Notes: generated by a model not told the origin, from the letters alone. DNA of 64,000 nucleotides from an uncultured Alphaproteobacteria bacterium (GCA_944392275.1 CALXWA010000002.1:186001-250000); one strand, 5' to 3'; counted from the stretch's first letter, positions 16,994 to 25,351 are shown. A program made the numbers and translations.

Positions 16994-18247
16994 TTATGAA
17001 TTCATATTATTGAAGAAATCATCGTTATTTTTACTTAAACGCAATTTATCAAGCAAAAATTCCATACCGTCGGTCATACCCATTTGCATCAAAACACGAC
17101 GCAAAACCCACATTTTGCTCAATCTTTCTTTGTCTACCAACAGCTCTTCTTTCCGTGTACCGGAACGCGTTATATCTATCGTCGGGAAGAGACGTTTGTC
17201 GGTTAACTTGCGGTCCAATATAATTTCAGAGTTACCGGTTCCCTTAAATTCTTCAAAAATAACCTCATCCATACGAGATCCCGTATCAATTAAAGCTGTG
17301 GCAATAATGGTTAAGGATCCACCTTCTTCTACGTTACGAGCCGCACCTAACAAACGTTTCGGACGTTGTAAAGCATTGGCATCAACACCGCCGGTCAATA
17401 CTTTTCCCGAAGAGGGAATAACCGTATTATAGGCTCTTCCTAAACGTGTAATTGAATCGAGCAAAATGACAACATCTTTTTTGGTTTCAACCAATCTTTT
17501 GGCTTTTTCTATTACCATTTCTGCAACTTGGACGTGACGTGATGCCGGTTCATCAAACGTGGAAGATATAACTTCTCCTTTTACCGAACGTGTCATATCC
17601 GTTACTTCTTCCGGACGTTCATCAATCAAAAGAACAATCAGATAGCATTCCGGGTGATTGGTGGCAATGGCATGGGCTATGTTTTGCAACATTACCGTTT
17701 TACCGGTACGGGGAGGAGCCACAATTAAACCTCTTTGCCCTTTTCCCTGTGGAGCAATCAAGTCAATTACACGCGTCGTATAATCTTTTTCACCATTAAT
17801 AATGTCAAAATCCAGTTTTTTGGTCGGGTAAAGCGGCGTTAAGTTATCAAAATTTACTCTTAACTTTGATTTTTCAGGATCTTCAAAATTAATTCTATTC
17901 ACTTTTACCAAAGCAAAATAACGTTCGTTATCCTTAGGTGCCCGAATTTCTCCCTCAACCGTGTCTCCGGTCCGCAACCCAAACTTTTTAACTTGTGCGG
18001 GTGAAACATAAATATCATCCGGTCCGGCTAAATAATTAGATTCCGCAGAACGAAGAAAACCAAAACCATCCGGTAAGACTTCTATTGTCCCTTCACCTAA
18101 AATGGTACTGTCTTCACCGGCTACTTTTTTCAAAATAGCAAACATTAAATCTTGTACACGCATGGATGAAGCATCATCTATGCCGAGCTCTTCTGCCTGA
18201 GTTAGTAACTCTGTCGGAGATTTTTGTTTTAATTCTTTTAAATTCAT
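16994..18247 (-). CDS. rho: Transcription termination factor Rho
   Basis: Hexameric RNA-dependent ATPase that ends transcription. The 417-residue protein has an N-terminal helical domain ([21 protein letters not shown]), the cold-shock-like RNA-binding domain ([28 protein letters not shown]), Walker [13 protein letters not shown], Walker [17 protein letters not shown] and the R-loop/arginine-finger segment [33 protein letters not shown]. It is the first gene left of the probable origin, transcribed away from it. Confidence 0.98.
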   Translation of the reverse strand: MNLKELKQKSPTELLTQAEELGIDDASSMRVQDLMFAILKKVAGEDSTILGEGTIEVLPDGFGFLRSAESNYLAGPDDIYVSPAQVKKFGLRTGDTVEGEIRAPKDNERYFALVKVNRINFEDPEKSKLRVNFDNLTPLYPTKKLDFDIINGEKDYTTRVIDLIAPQGKGQRGLIVAPPRTGKTVMLQNIAHAIATNHPECYLIVLLIDERPEEVTDMTRSVKGEVISSTFDEPASRHVQVAEMVIEKAKRLVETKKDVVILLDSITRLGRAYNTVIPSSGKVLTGGVDANALQRPKRLLGAARNVEEGGSLTIIATALIDTGSRMDEVIFEEFKGTGNSEIILDRKLTDKRLFPTIDITRSGTRKEELLVDKERLSKMWVLRRVLMQMGMTDGMEFLLDKLRLSKNNDDFFNNMNS

Positions 18248-18741
18248 GAAAACCTTGATTAATATGTAAATGGAAATTATTTATTAGGAAGGATTGATTG
18301 AGTTTATAATCTTTTATTATGGTTTTGTCAATTCTTATTGATTGCTATTTTTATTCACAGCCCCGCAGGGCTACTTTAAATTATTTAAAATGTTTTTGTT
18401 GTTTGTATATTCCTGTGAGGTTTGTGGATTATTTTTTTATCCGGATAGTTATTCATCGGTTTTAAAATTGTTAATAAACTGTTAATGAAAATTTTAAAGC
18501 TTTTTTAATAATTTGGAGAATCAAAACACTAAATTCGTAAAGTTTAAATAATAGATAATGTTGATAAGTTGTGTTATCAACAGGGTGTGGTTAACTTTTT
18601 TAAATGTGTGTAACTGGTTAGATTAAATTTTACATTAGGTGAATAAAAAGATATAACTCTTAAAGGTAGGGTTAGTTATACACAAAAAGTTAATAAACTG
18701 TTTATAACTCAGTTATGTTTTTGTTTTTTTAGGATAATTTA
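18248..18741. other. Probable chromosomal replication origin (oriC)
   Basis: A 494-base, very AT-rich gap with divergent flanking genes (rho on -, coaE-dnaQ on +), a position matching alphaproteobacterial origins near parAB, mnmEG and coaE-dnaQ. It contains TTATTCACA (18351-18359) and TTATACACA (18676-18684), both fitting the DnaA-box form TTATNCACA; near-boxes TGTGGATTA (18423-18431) and an inverted pair TGTTGATAA/TTATCAACA (18559-18567, 18574-18582); a TTAA-N7-TTAA motif (18471-18485) of the CtrA type; a 14-base direct repeat (18470-18483 and 18689-18702); and one GANTC site (18518-18522). Function is inferred; other promoters for rho and coaE must also lie here. Confidence 0.75.
18559..18582. 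repeat. Perfect 9-base inverted repeat in oriC
   Basis: TGTTGATAA and TTATCAACA face each other over a six-base spacer. Each arm is one base from a DnaA box, so this could be a paired low-affinity DnaA site. Confidence 0.7.
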
Positions 18742-19332
18742 ATGAAACTTGTCGCAATAACCGGTTCTATTGGCTGTGGTAAAACAACCTTGGCTAAAAT
18801 TGTTAAAAGTTTGGGCTATACGGTCTACGATGTTGACGGTTGGGTCAGACGTTTCTATTTTCATAAAAATTTTATTAAGGTTATTGAACAGCATTTTCCT
18901 GAAGTTGTTCATGAAAATCATGTTGATAAAAGAGCTTTGCGAAATATTGTTTTTTCGGATAAAGAAAAATTAGAAGAATTAGAAAGTTTGATTCATCCCT
19001 TTTTGAAAGAAGAATTGAAGGAAAATATTCGAAAAAATGCCGGTAAAGATGATTTGTTCTTTCTTGATGTCGCTCTTTTGTTTGAACAGGGATGGGATAA
19101 ATATTGCGATTTTATTATTGTGACCCATGTGGATTATGAAACCCAGAAAAAGAGGGTGATGCTTCGCGATAATGTTAGTGCAGAAGATTTTGACAAGATT
19201 AATAATGTTCAGCTAAGTAATGAAAGTAAAATGTTGCTTTCTGATGTTGTGATAGAGACGAACAAAACAAAAAATTTATTAAAAGTTGAACTGATTAATA
19301 TTATACAGGGGATTGAAAATTGTCTGGCTTAA
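18742..19332 (+). CDS. coaE: Dephospho-CoA kinase
   Basis: Catalyses the last step of coenzyme A synthesis. The 196-residue protein has the P-loop AITGSIGCGKTTLAK (residues 5-19), the DVDGWVRRFY substrate region, the lid-like HPFLKEELKENIRK and the DVALLFEQGWDKYCD motif typical of CoaE. It is the first gene right of the probable origin and overlaps dnaQ by 13 bases, as in other alphaproteobacteria, where coaE and dnaQ sit beside oriC. Confidence 0.94.
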   Translation: MKLVAITGSIGCGKTTLAKIVKSLGYTVYDVDGWVRRFYFHKNFIKVIEQHFPEVVHENHVDKRALRNIVFSDKEKLEELESLIHPFLKEELKENIRKNAGKDDLFFLDVALLFEQGWDKYCDFIIVTHVDYETQKKRVMLRDNVSAEDFDKINNVQLSNESKMLLSDVVIETNKTKNLLKVELINIIQGIENCLA

Positions 19333-20018
19333 GGGAAATTGTTTTTGATACGGAAACAACCGGTTTTGAATATGCCGGTGATGATCGTTTGGTTGAAATC
19401 GGTGCGGTTGAGCTGATTAATCATATGCCTACCGGTGTGACGTATCATCAGTACATTAATCCGGAAAGAGAGGTTCCTGAAGAAGTTGTTAAAGTCCATG
19501 GTTTGACTTATGATTATTTAAAAGATTTTCCGACTTTTGATAAAATTGCCGATGATTGGATTGATTTTGTCGGTGATGCGACTTTGGTTGCTCATAATGC
19601 TTCGTTTGATATTAATTTTGTTAATGCCGAATTAAAAAGGCTTGGAAAACCCGAATTTACTTGGGATCGAGTTGTGGATACGTTGGAAATTGCTCGGTTG
19701 TTATTTCCGGGGTCTCGTTGTAGTTTGGATGCTTTGTGTAAACGTTTTGAGGTGGATAACACGGCTCGTACTTTTCACGGAGCTTTATTAGATGCTCAGC
19801 TGTTGGCCGAAGTCTATTTGGAATTATTGGGAGGAAGAGAGCCTAGTTTGTTATTAGACAGCAAAAAAAATAAGAAAAAAGTCGATACGGTCGCTGTTAG
19901 TCCTTCTGTTGCCAAAAATTTTAGACAAGCAAGAGATTTTCCTCTGACTGAGGAGGAAGAGCAAGTTCACCAAACTTTTCTTAATGATAAAATTAAAGGG
20001 GCAATTTGGAATTTGTAA
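19320..20018 (+). CDS. dnaQ: DNA polymerase III epsilon subunit (3'-5' proofreading exonuclease)
   Basis: Proofreading subunit of the replicative polymerase. Exo I is VFDTETTGFEY with the catalytic DxE pair; Exo II is ATLVAHNASFDINFVN; Exo III epsilon is FHGALLDAQLLAEVYLEL with the catalytic His and Asp. The 232 residues include a C-terminal stretch for polymerase contact. The start is a TTG at 19320, preceded by AGGGG; no in-frame ATG lies close enough to keep the Exo I motif, so the overlap with coaE is real. Confidence 0.95.
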   Translation: MSGLREIVFDTETTGFEYAGDDRLVEIGAVELINHMPTGVTYHQYINPEREVPEEVVKVHGLTYDYLKDFPTFDKIADDWIDFVGDATLVAHNASFDINFVNAELKRLGKPEFTWDRVVDTLEIARLLFPGSRCSLDALCKRFEVDNTARTFHGALLDAQLLAEVYLELLGGREPSLLLDSKKNKKKVDTVAVSPSVAKNFRQARDFPLTEEEEQVHQTFLNDKIKGAIWNL

Positions 20019-20037
20019 ATTACCCCTATAAAGATTT

Positions 20038-20391
20038 TTAATTTTGCATTGATGTTTCTTCAATATCAATTTCTTCATCTATTTCTTCGTTGTCTGGCGT
20101 TGAGGAATCTGTTGTGTTTTCTTGAGTAGCTGATGCGGAAGGATTAGTTTGCGAAGTTGCAGGTGAAGTGTTTTGCGGCATTGAGGGTTGTTGCATGGAA
20201 GGTGCTGTTTCTTTGTTTTGTTGTGAATTGTTTGGGACAACAACTGCTTCATATCCTTCTTCCATTATCATGAGATTTGCCGAATCGGGGTTTCCGACAA
20301 CGGTTGAGTCGTTTTGTGCGTTGGCATCATAGCAAGCTGTTAAAAGAACACCAAAACTTCCCATTAAAAAATAACGTAAAAATTTTTTCAT
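20038..20391 (-). CDS. Small low-complexity lipoprotein
   Basis: A 117-residue protein with a lipoprotein signal peptide: basic MKKFLRYF, hydrophobic core, and a lipobox LLTAC with Cys20 as the lipidation site. The mature part is rich in Ser, Thr, Gln, Pro and Asn, and its last 25 residues are strongly acidic (DNEEIDEEIDIEE). No domain is recognised. It is convergent with dnaQ and 20 bases from its stop. Likely anchored to the inner leaflet of an envelope membrane; role unknown. Confidence 0.7.
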   Translation of the reverse strand: MKKFLRYFLMGSFGVLLTACYDANAQNDSTVVGNPDSANLMIMEEGYEAVVVPNNSQQNKETAPSMQQPSMPQNTSPATSQTNPSASATQENTTDSSTPDNEEIDEEIDIEETSMQN

Positions 20392-20534
20392 GTTTTCCTC
20401 TCTAAATTGTTGTTGTGTGTTTTTGATATAATTTGCTTTTCACTGACTTCAAGAGATAACAATAATTATTGACGAACCAGGCTCTTTTTAGTAATATTAT
20501 TCCGTTTGCTATGATTTTTTTAACGGAGAATATT

Positions 20535-21221
20535 GTGGTTTTCGGAAAAAAATATTTGATTTGGGATTTAGATGATACTTTGTATTTAAGAACACCGGAG
20601 TGGGCCGATTTGCTTGATGCAACCATGGCAAAAACTTTGGTAGAAGATCTTAATGTTCCGATGGATTTTGAGACGGCAAAAAGTAAAGTTAAGGAATCTT
20701 ATCTTATTTATCGAAATGGCGGAGAAATTTTCTTTCGGGATTATGGGGTTAATCCGGCTGATTTGTTTTATGCTTACCACAAAAGAAAGCCGGTTGAAAA
20801 AATTACGGCATATGAAAATTTGTTGGAAAAAATAGAAAAAATCCCTGCCGAACAATATATTTTTACGGCAAGTGATCGGTATGCTTCTGAAAAAATATTA
20901 AAACATATCGGGTTGTATGAATTTTTTAAGGATCGGTTTTATTCGGTTGAAGATTTTGGTGTCTTTAAGAAAAATGAAAACGCCGATGTTTATTATAAAT
21001 TTTGTGATAAAATAGGTGCTAAACCGGAAGAATGTTTGTTTGTTGATGATAGTTATTCAAATCTTGAATTTGCGAAAGAAGCCGGAATGGATACGGTACG
21101 AATCTATTATCGCAATAATTCTGCAAAAGATAAAACCTATATTGATTATGCCTATAAGGGGTTGGAATCTTTTGTTGAGGCTATTCTTCCTCAAAATTTG
21201 CAAATTTCTTCTTCATGTTGA
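20535..21221 (+). CDS. HAD-superfamily pyrimidine 5'-nucleotidase-like hydrolase
   Basis: Motif I is YLIWDLDDTLYLRTPEW, motif II YIFTASDRYASEKIL, motif III the Lys in FKKNENADVYYKF and motif IV CLFVDDSYSNLEFAKEAGM. The LWDLDDTLY form and all-helical cap match the SDT1/pyrimidine 5'-nucleotidase group widespread in alphaproteobacteria. I choose the GTG at 20535 because GGAG lies six bases upstream (20525-20528); the ATG at 20511 and TTG at 20469 would add a hydrophobic extension without a ribosome site. Its 3' end overlaps the convergent gene by 31 bases. Confidence 0.85.
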   Translation: MVFGKKYLIWDLDDTLYLRTPEWADLLDATMAKTLVEDLNVPMDFETAKSKVKESYLIYRNGGEIFFRDYGVNPADLFYAYHKRKPVEKITAYENLLEKIEKIPAEQYIFTASDRYASEKILKHIGLYEFFKDRFYSVEDFGVFKKNENADVYYKFCDKIGAKPEECLFVDDSYSNLEFAKEAGMDTVRIYYRNNSAKDKTYIDYAYKGLESFVEAILPQNLQISSSC

Positions 21222-21859
21222 TAGTTGTCAAGATTATCTAATTTTCCCTGCTCGGATAAAAGTTCTGCTTTAAAAACTTCTATCAGCGGGGTTATTTTTT
21301 GATTATAAATTTGAGTTAGTTGTGTTGTTGCTTGATCAATCGCGTTTGAATCTTCTACGTTAATGGGTGAGACGGTCGGTATAATTTTATAAATTGCTTC
21401 TTGAAACAAAGGCAAAAAGTATTCCAGAGCATTTTTGTTTATTTGTTGGTGTGTTTGCTCGTGTCGCAAGACTACATTGTATTTGCAGCTTCCCGGTCGA
21501 AGGTTTTTTGATAAGTAAATGACGGGATCTGAAAAACCAATGTAGATATTGATGTTTGTCGGTACCACACAGATGTTTTTAGGGCAGTAAATTTTTCCCA
21601 AGGTATTGACGGATACTTCAAAATTGACATTTATTGTTGCTAAGCCGGCAGCAAAAAGGCCTTTTTCTTTAATTCCGTATTGCTTGGCGATGTTGGTTAT
21701 TTCAAGATTGTTTTTGCTTTTGTCATAACGAAGCTTTCCGTAGGATGTTGAAAATTCTACGGAGGGAATGCTTTTGATTTGCGAACAATCCATGGCCTTG
21801 GCCATAGGTGCCGTCAGCCAAAAAAGTCCGCTTGTTAATATTATTAAAAGTTTTTTCAT
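21191..21859 (-). CDS. Exported protein with HExxH metallopeptidase-like motif
   Basis: A 222-residue protein with a Sec signal peptide (MKKLLIILTSGLFWLTAPMAKA, likely cleaved after residue 22). The mature protein contains RHEQTHQQINKNALE with HEQTH at residues 133-137, the zincin signature, but no clear third ligand motif. Three further cysteines (residues 25, 92, 97) could form disulfides in the periplasm. The arrangement resembles small secreted zinc-dependent proteins of the DUF922 kind, though I cannot assign a family with confidence. It is convergent with and overlaps the HAD gene. Confidence 0.65.
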   Translation of the reverse strand: MKKLLIILTSGLFWLTAPMAKAMDCSQIKSIPSVEFSTSYGKLRYDKSKNNLEITNIAKQYGIKEKGLFAAGLATINVNFEVSVNTLGKIYCPKNICVVPTNINIYIGFSDPVIYLSKNLRPGSCKYNVVLRHEQTHQQINKNALEYFLPLFQEAIYKIIPTVSPINVEDSNAIDQATTQLTQIYNQKITPLIEVFKAELLSEQGKLDNLDNYQHEEEICKF

Positions 21860-21910
21860 GTATCTTAATCTACAATAAGATGGTTAAATTATGGTTATAA
21901 AGGTTTTAAG

Positions 21911-22462
21911 ATGAAGATATTGTTTTTTGTGCTTTATCTTTTTTTTGTGGTTGGTGATGTTATGGCTCAGGAAGCTTTTGTAAGAAAGAAAAGAGAGCCG
22001 GCTTTTTTTATTCCTGAGAGTGCAAAAATTCAACCAGAAAGATTGGTTATGCCTCGGTATCATTTAGCTGATGATTTGCGTCCTAAAACAGAAATTAAGT
22101 ACAGTACAAAACCTATCGTAAAAGAAACAGCTGAAACAAAACAGGAACCGCAAATTGTTGTTCGTTATAATAACAATGAGGTGAAGGAAGAAACTCAAGA
22201 AGTTATAACTCATAATTTGATGGAAAATTTTGCAAAATCCCCAAGTTATAAAAATAATTATCAGAGCTATGCGGAAGACTTAAAACATATTAGTCAAACC
22301 GGACAACTTCCGATTAATAATCAATTACAAAAAGATTTATCGCAAATGAATTCTGAAAGAAGAATTGTTGTTGAAAAGAAACCTCTTCAAATAAACCCAA
22401 AAGAAAAATTTGAAGAGGTTTTAAAGCAGACTCTTTCATCTAATCAGCCTAATTTGAAATAG
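21911..22462 (+). CDS. Exported hydrophilic protein of unknown function
   Basis: A 183-residue protein with a signal peptide (MKILFFVLYLFFVVGDVMA followed by QEAF). The mature part is hydrophilic and probably poorly folded, rich in Lys, Glu, Gln and Asn, without repeats or cysteines. No family recognised. It diverges from the HExxH gene and its last 14 bases overlap the convergent lipoprotein gene. The ATG follows AAAGGTTTTAAG, an acceptable ribosome site. Confidence 0.6.
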   Translation: MKILFFVLYLFFVVGDVMAQEAFVRKKREPAFFIPESAKIQPERLVMPRYHLADDLRPKTEIKYSTKPIVKETAETKQEPQIVVRYNNNEVKEETQEVITHNLMENFAKSPSYKNNYQSYAEDLKHISQTGQLPINNQLQKDLSQMNSERRIVVEKKPLQINPKEKFEEVLKQTLSSNQPNLK

Positions 22463-22922
22463 CATAAATGTCTTTTACTTGCCATTTATTGTTTACGTTT
22501 TTCATGACGTAGATGATATTTCCATTGCAAAGACCAAACCAGACTCCATTGCAGGTACTTTGGGTATATACTTCCACCGTTCCGTCATTAAGAGGTTTTA
22601 ATTTTGTTATCTTATAGGATTGTTGGGTCGGACGTTGCAAGCTTTCGTCTTCCATAAAAATAAAGGACGGAAGTTCTTTTTTGTGTTGTTGACATTCTTG
22701 TGTTGATGGATTTATGGAGCACTTTACGGCTAACTCAACAGCACAAACCATTTGGCTTGGGTATTTGCATGTTTGAGGAAGGTTTTTAATGTCATATGAA
22801 TATATTTCATTTTCAGAAACAGTTGTTTCGGGAAGATTGATTGTTTGTTTTTGAGAGTCTTCTTTTGAACAAGATATAAGAACAAAAAGACATAACAGAG
22901 AAGATAAAAAAGATTTTAGCAT
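22449..22922 (-). CDS. Lipoprotein of unknown function
   Basis: A 157-residue protein with a lipoprotein signal (MLKSFLSSLLCLFVLISCSKED, lipidation at Cys19). The mature domain has five cysteines, including VCAVELAVKCS and NGVWFGLCNG, which could form disulfides, and a C-terminal region that reads like a beta-rich NTF2-type or similar fold (YVMKNVNNKWQVKDIYAI). That ending is common in small alphaproteobacterial lipoproteins, but the family is not named here. Confidence 0.65.
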   Translation of the reverse strand: MLKSFLSSLLCLFVLISCSKEDSQKQTINLPETTVSENEIYSYDIKNLPQTCKYPSQMVCAVELAVKCSINPSTQECQQHKKELPSFIFMEDESLQRPTQQSYKITKLKPLNDGTVEVYTQSTCNGVWFGLCNGNIIYVMKNVNNKWQVKDIYAISN

Positions 22923-22993
22923 GGTTCTTTCCTAAATTTGGTTAAGATAATCTTTAATATAACATTAAAAAATTTTTTGAATAGTTTTTTGTG

Positions 22994-23028
22994 TAAAAAA
23001 AAGACAGGCTAAAAAACCTGTCTTTTTT
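22994..23028. terminator. Terminator between the outer-membrane protein gene and the lipoprotein gene
   Basis: AAAAGACAGG (22999-23008) pairs with CCTGTCTTTT (23017-23026) over an eight-base loop. On the - strand it closes the beta-barrel gene at 23051. Confidence 0.87.
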
Positions 23029-23050
23029 GATAAAGTATATTCTTTTTTTA

Positions 23051-23584
23051 TTAGAAGCTGTAACGAGCACCTACAGAGAATTCTGAAATGTGATCATGAC
23101 CAGCTAATTTGTCCGTCCATACATAACGGCCTAAAGCACGAACAGCAACATTGTTGTTTACTTTGTACTGAACACCGCCACCGAGACGATAACCTAAACC
23201 AGAATCAGAATCTTTTTCGCTGTTGTCGGCATAGTCAAATTCATATTCTGCGATACCAGCCGTTACAAACGGAGCAACTTTTTGTTCACAGCCTAAAGGA
23301 AGATATCCGTAAACATCCAAACCATAAGCATCGAAGTCAACTTTTTCTTTTTCGTTGTCAATGATCTTGTGGTCTTTGTCAGAGTTTTGATAGAACAATT
23401 CTGTACCGAAGTATTTGTTGTAATCTGTACCAACATTTACGGAATAAGAATTAAAATCAAAATCACCAGCTATTTCCGTGTAGTTGTAGTTAGCAGCTAC
23501 ATACGGAGTAAATTCTTTTGCGCTTGCATTTGCGGCAAAAGCAACGGCAGAAACTGCAACGAGTAATGCAATAGATTTTTTCAT
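23051..23584 (-). CDS. Outer-membrane beta-barrel protein (OmpA/OmpX-like)
   Basis: A 177-residue protein with a clear signal peptide (MKKSIALLVAVSAVAFAANASA, cleaved before KEF) and alternating hydrophobic/polar strands through to the terminal aromatic residue: it ends SVGARYSF, the outer-membrane insertion signal. Segments FTPYVAANYNYTEI, YGLDVYGYLPLG, PFVTAGIAEYEF, YRLGGGVQYKV and AVRALGRYVW look like the strands of an eight-stranded porin-like barrel. It has its own promoter and terminator and a long leader, consistent with an abundant protein. Confidence 0.85.
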   Translation of the reverse strand: MKKSIALLVAVSAVAFAANASAKEFTPYVAANYNYTEIAGDFDFNSYSVNVGTDYNKYFGTELFYQNSDKDHKIIDNEKEKVDFDAYGLDVYGYLPLGCEQKVAPFVTAGIAEYEFDYADNSEKDSDSGLGYRLGGGVQYKVNNNVAVRALGRYVWTDKLAGHDHISEFSVGARYSF

Positions 23585-23653
23585 GATAAGTTCCTTTATA
23601 AAGTTTTTGTTCTAAGCCCTTTGTAACTACCTAAGGCTTATGTTTAGAACTAT

Positions 23654-23681
23654 AGTATATATTTTGTAAAAGAAAAGTAAA
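23654..23681 (-). promoter_or_regulatory. Putative promoter of the outer-membrane protein gene
   Basis: On the - strand: -35 TTTACT (23681-23676), 16-base spacer, -10 TATACT (23659-23654). The leader to the start codon is about 65 bases and carries AAGGAAC as the ribosome site. Confidence 0.5.
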
Positions 23682-23748
23682 TTAATATTACAATATTTTA
23701 ATTGTTTTATGTTATTAATATGGTATTTTATTAATAGGGAGGGTTAAA

Positions 23749-24369
23749 ATGTTTTGGAAAAGCAACCAAAAAGGCGGAACAATGATGGAAACTTTGGCGG
23801 CTATTTCCGTGGTTGGCATGATAGGTGTAGGTATGTTGAGCGTTATTGGCAATGTGATGTCTAAATTTAGACAAAGCGTGGTTATCAGCCAAATCCAAGA
23901 ATTACAAAAGAATATTTCTGATCGTTATAATGTGGTTGGAAATTATGCCGATTTAGATGCCAGTGCTCATCAAAAACTAATTGATGATAAAGTCATTCCC
24001 TCTTTAATGGTTGATGGCAGCGGTGAAATCAGACATCGTCTCGGGGGGCGAGTTTTTATCGGCAAAGATAGCGGTGTTCCGGAAAATAATTTAACCGGTG
24101 TGTTTGGGAGCGATGATTATTACGACGTTTCTTTTATGGAGTTAAATTATCGAACTTGTGTTGATATTTTGCAAATCAATTGGATAAAAAATTCCGGATC
24201 AAACTTAATGGCTATTAGTGTTAACGGAGCTTATTTGTTTTTAAGTCCTTATGGATTGTCTCCCGATGTCAGCAGTGCTACTGTTTTTGATTTGCCGGTT
24301 GTTCTTAATGATGCTATGACAGCCTGTGATCAAGGAGACAATAACAATATTACGTGGGTTTTTCAGTAA
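23749..24369 (+). CDS. Type IV prepilin-like protein
   Basis: The 206-residue protein begins MFWKSNQKGGTMMETLAAIS, a short basic leader, Gly-Gly, then TMMET with the conserved Glu at position 5 of the mature helix and a 22-residue hydrophobic helix (LAAISVVGMIGVGMLSVIG). That is the class III (prepilin peptidase) signal. The remainder reads like a globular pilin head, with MSKFRQSVVISQIQELQKNISDRY as the helix extension. GGAGGG precedes the ATG. No pilus assembly ATPase, peptidase or secretin gene is in the window. Confidence 0.75.
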   Translation: MFWKSNQKGGTMMETLAAISVVGMIGVGMLSVIGNVMSKFRQSVVISQIQELQKNISDRYNVVGNYADLDASAHQKLIDDKVIPSLMVDGSGEIRHRLGGRVFIGKDSGVPENNLTGVFGSDDYYDVSFMELNYRTCVDILQINWIKNSGSNLMAISVNGAYLFLSPYGLSPDVSSATVFDLPVVLNDAMTACDQGDNNNITWVFQ

Positions 24370-24381
24370 TAGGAGGGGATA

Positions 24382-24804
24382 TTGATAAAAGTCGCCGATA
24401 TTAATAAAACAACAAACCTTAAAGGAACCGGTAAAGTAGCTAAGTCTTCCGGTGGAGAAAGTTTTTCGGCTTATTTGAATGAGACCTTTCAAGCAAAATC
24501 TTCACAAATTAATCCATCAATGGCTCTTTCTATGACTGAGGCAATTTTAGCGGCTCAGGTTACCGATGACGAAATGGAAAAAGAAGTTCGGCGAAAATTG
24601 GTTAAAAGAGGGAATGCTTTACTTGAAAAGCTTGAAGAAATAAGAGATGCTTTGTTGTGCGGGTATATTGATAAAGACGAGTTAATTGAAATTTCTCGTA
24701 TGGTTAAGGAAAAACAACTGGATACAACGGATGAAAAATTAAAAGAAATTATGGCTGAAATTGAATTACGGGTGGAAGTGGAGTTGGCAAAATTAACTCG
24801 TTAA
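24382..24804 (+). CDS. fliX: FliX-like flagellar assembly regulator
   Basis: The 140-residue protein matches the alphaproteobacterial FliX pattern: a variable N-terminus, then LSMTEAILAAQV, and a conserved C-terminal block GNALLEKLEEIRDALLCGYIDKDELIEISRM ending in AEIELRVEVELAKL. In Caulobacter, FliX links basal-body assembly to FlbD-dependent transcription. The start is a TTG at 24382 with a perfect AGGAGG five bases upstream. It follows the prepilin-like gene by 12 bases and precedes dksA; the proximity to dksA also occurs in other alphaproteobacteria. No other flagellar gene is in the window. Confidence 0.75.
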   Translation: MIKVADINKTTNLKGTGKVAKSSGGESFSAYLNETFQAKSSQINPSMALSMTEAILAAQVTDDEMEKEVRRKLVKRGNALLEKLEEIRDALLCGYIDKDELIEISRMVKEKQLDTTDEKLKEIMAEIELRVEVELAKLTR

Positions 24805-24909
24805 TTTGATATTTTCATCCTTAGTATGATAAAAGTACTTTTTTACTTGAATTTTTATGCTAATTGGCTATTTTGCTAGATAATATTTATTTTGTTAAGG
24901 AGTAAAAAA

Positions 24910-25335
24910 ATGGAAAGTGGTGTTGTTCTTCCTCCGGACTATAAACCCTCTAAAGATGAAGAATATATGAATGACATGCAATTAGAGTATTTTCGCCAGA
25001 AACTTCTTAACTGGAAAAAATCTCTGATCGGTCAATCAAAAGATACTTTGGAAGATTTGCGTCAAGGCGGTTTAAATCAACCGGATCAAATAGACCGTGC
25101 CTCTTTGGAATCTGATAAAGCTTTGGAACTTAGAACAAGAGACAGAGCTCGTAAATTGATTTCTAAAATCGATGAAGCCTTGAAGAGAATTGAAGACGGC
25201 GTTTATGGTTATTGTGAAGAAACCGGAGAACCTATCGGTATTGAACGTTTGGAAGTTCGTCCGGTTGCTACACTCTCCGTGGAGGCTCAGGAACGTCACG
25301 AAAGAATGGAAAAAACTTACGACGACGAAGCCTAG
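24910..25335 (+). CDS. dksA: RNA polymerase-binding transcription factor DksA
   Basis: Acts with ppGpp on RNA polymerase at stringent promoters. The coiled-coil part includes LRQGGLNQPDQIDRASLESDKALELRTRDR with the tip acidic residues, followed by the zinc-finger region GYCEETGEPIGIERLEVRPVATLSVEAQERHE, in which only one of the four classical cysteines remains; this is the usual alphaproteobacterial form. The ATG at 24910 with AAGGAG seven bases upstream is preferred over the upstream frame start, giving 141 residues. Confidence 0.95.
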   Translation: MESGVVLPPDYKPSKDEEYMNDMQLEYFRQKLLNWKKSLIGQSKDTLEDLRQGGLNQPDQIDRASLESDKALELRTRDRARKLISKIDEALKRIEDGVYGYCEETGEPIGIERLEVRPVATLSVEAQERHERMEKTYDDEA

Positions 25336-25351
25336 TTTCTTTTTTTGATTA

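Noticed and set aside
18739..18921. 60-codon - strand frame overlapping the start of coaE
   Set aside because: Wholly antisense to coaE, no ribosome site; it would lie in the leading edge of the origin.
19992..20030. Stem GGGGCAATTT/AAATTACCCC at the end of dnaQ as a terminator
   Set aside because: One arm base is mismatched, the loop is long and the T-run is weak (ATTTTTAATTTT); kept out as not distinguishable from chance.
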